Below, one piece after another: positions 58,154 to 64,000 of a stretch of 64,000 bases of DNA; the stretch's first letter is position 1, and each line of letters begins with the position of its first letter. The position numbers and the translations under genes were made by a program. The notes beneath the pieces were generated by a model that saw nothing but the letters and a program-made list of their open reading frames with translations, searched no databases and was not told where the DNA came from. The stretch lies in NCBI RefSeq assembly GCF_026151205.1, contig NC_087072.1:22337603-22401602 (forward strand), read 5' to 3'. This DNA comes from Bolinopsis microptera (taxonomy: Eukaryota; Ctenophora; Tentaculata; Lobata; Bolinopsidae).

Positions 58154-58400
58154 AAGGGTCTGCCCACACTACGCCTCTATTCCCCGAAGGTCTGCACACA
58201 CTACGCCATGGTGACGGGCCACATGGCGTGGGTAAAAAAAAAACAGATTCACACAACGAGGCGCGTAGTGTGGGCAGAGCTCCCGCCAGTTGGCGTGGAA
58301 ACTCTCGGGGAATAGAGGCACGGATTTTAAAAATCCGTCACCACATGGCGTAGTGTGGGCAGACCTTCGGGGAATAGAGGCGTAGTGTGGGCAGACCCTA
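58154..58400. mobile_element. Palindromic MITE with about 55-bp TIRs
   Basis: agggtctgcccacactacgc..ctctattccccgaaggtctg..cactacgccat at the left and its complement at the right. The centre repeats gcgtagtgtgggcaga and gggaatagaggc in both orientations. Confidence 0.85.
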
Positions 58401-58648
58401 ACATGAGGGCTGTGCCACGGCTAACCTTTTGTGGACAGGAAGGATCCACTGCACTGATTATATTGAAATTACATATATTCAATTTCAGTATAATAGATGC
58501 GCGCGACTCGACACGATTTCCCCAAAACAAGACCCGCGGCACAGCCCTGGTGACGTCACACCACGTGGTAAAATAATTCAAAATATTTACACATTGACAA
58601 TTAAACTGACACGGACATATGTCCGCTTATATGAACTATCTGTTCTTA

Positions 58649-61600
58649 TCATGACGCAATAAGATTAACGTCACCGTTGTTTTCTGTTGTTCTCTCTTTG
58701 ACAATAATATCCCCGTCCAGTTTGTCAACAGATTCCGTTTCTGTTTCTTCTGGTTCTTTCTCTTTCTCTGAGCTCTTACTCGTCTCTTCGCCTGCAAAAT
58801 TAAAGCACTCGTTTTAAACACACTCATTAGTTATTGGACAGCATGAATTTCGAACAAGTTTTCAGGAGAAATGAGAACGTAATTTTAACACAGCCAAATC
58901 TTATTCCCAAAGAAATTCAAAATAAGCTGTAACTTACTATAGAGGTAGAGAATAGACTCGCAAGCAAACTTGAAGAGTGGGTAATTCTGTATGAGCTTAG
59001 GACGCTGGTCTCTGAGAGCAGTTACCATGTCAAGGGGGTAGACCCCACACTTAGATTCTATCAGGTTCAGAGCGCCTTCTAGCAGAGCCACTACTCCTGT
59101 CCGTCCTATACCCTCACTGAAATTGGGAGCTTTTAAAGTGGATCCGACGCAAGTACACCAATAAGTATCTTAGTCGAATCTAGTCGTATTTTAATCCCAC
59201 AATTTTGGCGTCAGCTAAACTTATTAGACCAACTGTTTTTAATTGACATGGTAAAAAATGTCTGATCATCTTAGTTTTACCTGTACGTAATGCAGGTAAC
59301 TTGAACAAATCAATCTAAAACACGATGAGTTGGCCGTTGGATTTAAACACTTGAATTTCTGTGTACCTATAATCATAATGATAATGCAAACACATGATTC
59401 CAATTAAGATCCGTTCTTATCTAAAATGGTTAAGCCTAAAAGTAACCAATTTACCTGCAATGCACGAGAACGGGTGTTTCCACAATTTACCTGCAATACA
59501 CGAGAACGGGTGTTTCCACAATTTACCTGCAATGCACGAGAACGGGTGTTTCCACAATTTACCTGCAATGCACGAGAACGGGTGTTTCCACAATTTACCT
59601 GCAATGCACGAGAACGGATGTTTCCACAATTTACCTGCAATGCACGAGAACGGATGTTTCCACAATTTACCTGCAATGCACGAGAACGGATGTTTCCACA
59701 ATTTACCTGCAATGCACGAGAACGGATGTTTCCACAATTTACCTGCAATGCACGAGAACGGGTGTTTCCACAATTTACCTGCAATGCACGAGAACGGGTG
59801 TTTCCACAATTTACCTGCAATGCACGAGAACGGGTGTTTCCACAATTTACCTGCAATGCACGAGAACGGGTGTTTCCACAATTTACCTGCAATGCACGAG
59901 AACGGGTGTTTCCACAATTTACCTGCAATGCACGAGAACGGGTGTTTCCACAATTTACCTGCAATGCACGAGAACGGGTGTTTCCACAATTTACCTGCAA
60001 TGCACGAGAACGGATGTTTCCACAATTTACCTGCAATGCACGAGAACGGATGTTTCCACAATTTACCTGCAATGCACGAGAACGGATGTTTCCACAATTT
60101 ACCTGCAATGCACGAGAACGGATGTTTCCACAATTTACCTGCAATGCACGAGAACGGATGTTTCCACAATTTACCTGCAATGCACGAGAACGGATGTTTC
60201 CACAATTTACCTGCAATGCACGAGAACGGGTGTTTCCACAATTTACCTGCAATGCACGAGAACGGGTGTTTCCACAATTTACCTGCAATGCACGAGAACG
60301 GGTGTTTCCACAATTTACCTGCAATGCACGAGAACGGGTGTTTCCACGAGTTTCCTCTTCTCTCCGATCAGTTTGATAAAGTTAACGAACTGAGCCGGAT
60401 CATCAGGTGTGCCGTGGTGGGGCCAGCCTGTGTAGTGTAGGTGAGTTATTGTCTTGTTGATGCCATCTTGGGATACTTCAAACTCACGTTCTATCCCTCC
60501 GTCCTGAGGGGGGTTGTTGTGAACATCTGGAATTTTCTAATCTATTCAACTGCCGTGCTCTGCACAGGTTAGATTAGCTGACGGACCTCAGATCAAATAT
60601 AAAATTAACATGGGCAGTTATTTCGTAAATAGGAGAGCAAGAATCTTATATTTTAGTAGGCTCTCTAATGCCAACAATACCTGTTCTCTACAATACTAAA
60701 TACTTACGAATTCAGACTGAGTGACACAGGAGACCTCTATATTCCTGTAGACAGCTGTCTGCGTAGGTTCCGGCCAGTATTGAGTACACTTTATACTCTT
60801 CTTCTCAATACAGTCCACCACCATCACTATCAGCTCTACCTGAGATGTGTGTGTGTGGTTAATAATCGTAGCTGCTGCTGCTGTATTAACTTTATTACAC
60901 TGTGCAATATCAGGTATATCATGAGATTAAACCACGCAAAACCCACTTGGATACTGGCGTGGTATAGCTATATTGTATATGTATATTATAATATGTTATA
61001 TCTCAATCTGTATGCAATGTACATTATTGAACTTAAGAGAACTGGAAAATATACAAGATCAGATCATAAGAAAAGGTTTTGGATACTGAGTATTATTTGG
61101 ATACTGAGTACTATTAACGAATTAATAATGAGTATTATTTACTAATTAATTAATTAACTAATTAACTAATTAATAATGCGCACCTCTTGTTCCCATATCA
61201 TCTGCCAGTGATCGTCGATAGTGCTGCTCATAGGTCCTTGAGAGGCGATGTAGCTCAGCTGGTCAGAACCCACGGACACGTCCACGTAGCTTGCGTTTAT
61301 GTAGTCGTTCCCTTCTTGTAGCCTCACCCTCGTCGTGTCATCTGAGGTAGTGTAAGTAGTTTCATAAGTAAAAAGGTTTCATAAGTAAGAAGTTTCATAA
61401 GTAAAAAGTTTCATAAGTAAAAAGGTTTCATTAAAATACCCTGGTTAAATCAGCTGCAAAACGCGAAACTAAAGGAAATATGTGAGGGGAATTGTATTGA
61501 CTGATAGAGTGTCCTTACATGGGATGATATCTCTGAATCTGTTTTTGCTGTGATTCTCGTCTAGTTTAGCTGCTACCATGGTAACGCCCGGAGTCTGTCT

Positions 61601-63874
61601 GTACAGGTTGTTGAACCTGTTACTCAGGGTCCCGTCTTGTAAACTCTGAAATAACAGTTAGTCATCAACAACCTTCCATATGCGTCTCGATTCTTCAATT
61701 AGCAGTTCGATTTTTATTGCGAGTCGAAATTCGAAATTTAACTTTCTAGAAAATGAGCTTCACTACCTTTTGAAGTATGGTGATAGATCTATCCAGAAGA
61801 TTAGCAGTGTCGGGATTGAACTTTGGTAACTCCGGCAGCTCGTACGATCGAGAGTTACGTGATGCGTCTAAATCATCTGATATCTGTCTTGCGTTCATTA
61901 CTGAGGGGGAGAAACAGAAGTTTTAATCTCACGACCTTGTAGAGCTATTCGGTAACTAATAACACCGAAGGTGATTTAAGTTCAGTTATTATTATTAAAT
62001 CAAAGTTCTTAACAAGGGATAGTTAAAAAACAACGCCCAAGTCTAATCTTTCCCTAAAAGAAAAAACTAAATATCAAAAACTTCATTGTAATTTCTGCCA
62101 AGATCTCTTGTCAATACATAAGCTAAATTACGGAGATAATGCAGATCAAATATATTTAAGTTCAATATTCAAACGAACGTTTGAGTTCAATATTCAAACG
62201 AACGAATTTAACGAGTGATTTTGATTATATTGTCCTAATCACACAACAGGGGAGTGACATTATTATACATATATATTGTACATCTGCAGAACATCGGACC
62301 AGAAACTCAAGTGTTTGATCAGTGATCAAAATAACAGTCTAGTTGCATTATATTATACAAATAAAAGTAGAAAAGGTAAAACTTTGTGACCCAAAAGATT
62401 AAAATCTCCATACCACTACGCCACTAACACCAAATGTACTGTAATACATACTGTAATGATACGTAATAATATATAAATAATATCCATACCTGATCCACCA
62501 GGAGGCTTCCTGACCACCAGGTTAAGTTGTCCGTACTGAGTTGAGGAGGATTGGATCATGCCGACAATCTGCTTGTGATCCAGAGGTTCTACCTCAGTGT
62601 TGTTAATACTGACCACCTGGTCCCCTTCCTCCAGACAGGGGAGTGCTGCTGCCGCCTAAACCAACAGATAATACTTAACAACAAAGTGATAGCAGATATA
62701 TACTAGTCCTAAAACAGGCTAATCTTGCGAATCTGAGTAAAAAATATAGTTCATCATGTAAATCTTAACGAAGAATATAAATCTTCTAATTGTAGGTATA
62801 TTAAAGTATATTAAAATGTAGGATTTTTTCCGATTTTGACCCGGGGATATACTTTAATATACTTTAATATGATTGCCCCCCCCCCCCCCAGTTTTTTAAC
62901 TATATTCCAAAGAACACAGAACTCAGAAGGATACTAAATACAATACTATACACTATACTAGATACAATGCTATACACTATACACTATACTAGATACACTG
63001 TTTTCTCACCGGAGATCCTCTGGCCACTTTGCTGACTATAACAGGCATTTCCTGATCGTATCCTCCTCGTACATTAAACCCGAACTTCCCTGATGCATCA
63101 GGCATGATCGTTATATCAACACAGTCTTCTTGATCTTTCGCTCCGTTCACTGGAAAAAGAGGTAGAATGAGTGACTTACAAAATAAGAGGGGGATGTAAT
63201 GATCAAATTAGGGAAAAACATGAATAAATTGTAATACTTTTACAATAGACAATACTTCAGGCTTACCTGATGGAGTGCTAGTGTTGAGGGTGCTATCCAG
63301 GTTGATTTCTATCTGACCTGTCTTGGTGTCGTAGTCGAACCGAGCATTAGGAGTCACTGCCTCGTCCCCTGATACGTCCGAGGGGGTGCTGGCGTGGTTT
63401 GGAGATGTTCTGAAGTGGATCAGGGCTGTCAAGGATGTTTTGGGAAACATAATTTTAAATTATACTGTACAAAAATAAAATGTTCAAAAACACGTATAAG
63501 CTAGTTTTGATCCCTTGTTCATTTAAACTAATAACTACTAAAAAACAGTAAATATATCTTACGGTGATGCGAAGTCGAGGTTTTCATTTTCGAACTCCTT
63601 TTTGACGGGAGTGCTATTACTGTTATCATTATCATTCAGATAGAAACTTCTCTCATTATGATTATTTTTGCTGGCATTATGATTGTTGTTTGTGTTAGGA
63701 GAAGCTATTTTCCTTCTGGAAACCCTCTTGCTAGGTGTTCGCTCGAAGTTGCTGTTTGTTCGGACCAAGTTGTTGTAGTCCTCGATAGCTTGTTTCTGGG
63801 TTCTGCCCTTGTAGTGGTGTTTACTGCCCAGCCTCAACACTCCTCGTGAGGGGATGTCACGTGGTGTGTTTAGT
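58649..63874 (-). CDS. PTPN3/PTPN4-type protein tyrosine phosphatase (3' part; 5' end beyond window)
   Basis: Minus-strand exons, 5' to 3': 63874-63563, 63409-63267, 63149-63010, 62655-62490, 61900-61767, 61645-61519, 61341-61184, 60839-60708, 60536-60319, 59116-58938, 58791-58649. All phases agree; 616 aa lie in the window. [15 protein letters not shown] matches the FERM-adjacent end; the PDZ shows [18 protein letters not shown]; the PTP domain shows [49 protein letters not shown] (normally WPD), [11 protein letters not shown] (Cys and Arg present) and DQRPKLIQ. Family members sit at the cell cortex. The WPD-to-WPH change removes the usual general acid, so activity may be altered. A 46-residue acidic tail follows the PTP domain. 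The VHC|S exon ends in a 25-unit array. Confidence 0.93.
59446..60354 (-). repeat. 36-bp minisatellite built from the PTP catalytic exon's 3' end and donor
   Basis: 25 units including the true exon end. On the gene strand each unit is tggaaacacccgttctcgtg-cattgcag|gtaaattg: the last 28 exon bases (ETPVLVHC) plus the first intron bases. Two variants (ccc/tcc) form blocks of 4, 4, 7, 6 and 4 units, pointing to block-wise expansion. Confidence 0.97.
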
Positions 63875-64000
63875 CTGAAATATTTACCAAGTTGAACATT
63901 TCAAATACAGGTTAAATAGAAGTCAAAGGAATGCTCAAATTTTTAATAATTGAAAATGATCGGATAATGTTAGACTTATAGAGTTGATTCAATACCTGAA

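Noticed and set aside
59394-60440. Long ORFs of 298-348 aa on both strands
   Set aside because: Produced by the 36-bp repeat, whose period is a multiple of three; not genes.
60780-61145. Plus-strand ORF of 121 aa
   Set aside because: Antisense to a phosphatase exon and its intron; composition is intronic.
61243-61275. tRNA-like string (gatgtagctcagctggtcagaaccc) resembling an A box
   Set aside because: It lies inside a phosphatase exon in the coding phase (antisense to SDQLSYIAS) and no B box or cloverleaf follows.

Overview
This window is nuclear DNA of an intron-rich, AT-rich invertebrate animal. Evidence: GT-AG introns, metazoan gene families (LMBRD1, APMAP, a PTPN3/4-type phosphatase, an EF-hand protein), three classes of LINE, a Ty3/gypsy element, MITE-like elements and many minisatellites. 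A non-bilaterian or other marine invertebrate would fit, but the sequence alone does not fix the phylum. I rebuilt the genes by hand from exon homology, splice sites and reading-frame phase; the phases agree across whole genes.

Layout: 1-1562 (-) is the 5' part of a Ty3/gypsy gag-pol ORF running off the left edge. 2172-2772 (-) is a 5'-truncated LINE of the same family as LINE-B. 3439-5243 (+) holds seven exons of a dioxygenase/cupin-like gene. 5745-21211 (+) is a complete LMBRD1 homologue of 12 exons (537 aa). Its 10-kb intron 7 contains in-phase alternative terminal exons, LINE-A on the minus strand, a frameshifted rhodopsin-class GPCR and two MITE-like elements. 22104-22249 (+) is a lone first exon. 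24180-30870 (+) is LINE-B, with an AlkB+SGNH ORF1 and a zinc finger/endonuclease/RT ORF2. 32140-35252 (+) is an APMAP (strictosidine-synthase-like) gene. 35.3-48 kb is mostly non-coding and carries many satellites. 48056-57142 (+) is a four-EF-hand calmodulin-like gene whose 8-kb intron holds an antisense frameshifted TauD-like dioxygenase, a truncated L1/Tx1-type LINE-C and a TIR element. 58649-63874 (-) is the 3' part of a PTPN3/PTPN4-type phosphatase (FERM-adjacent region, PDZ, PTP), with its FERM portion beyond the right edge.

Two things stand out. First, LINE-B's ORF1 joins an apparently intact AlkB-type 2OG-Fe(II) oxygenase domain to an intact SGNH esterase domain, a striking pairing of a possible nucleic-acid demethylase with a retrotransposon. 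Second, exon-intron junctions are repeatedly copied. In four genes, tandem arrays or short duplications consist of an exon edge plus its own splice site: PTP catalytic exon (25 units), APMAP exon 3 acceptor (14 units), EF-hand gene exons 2 and 3, and LMBRD1 exons 2-4. A fifth gene has an exon plus donor copied in inverted orientation. This looks like a recurrent mutational process that seeds intronic minisatellites and possibly new introns.

Functionally the host genes are unrelated housekeeping or signalling genes: lysosomal cobalamin export, membrane esterase-like, Ca2+ sensor, phosphotyrosine signalling. They do not form an operon or pathway; the shared theme is repeat and transposon colonisation of their introns.
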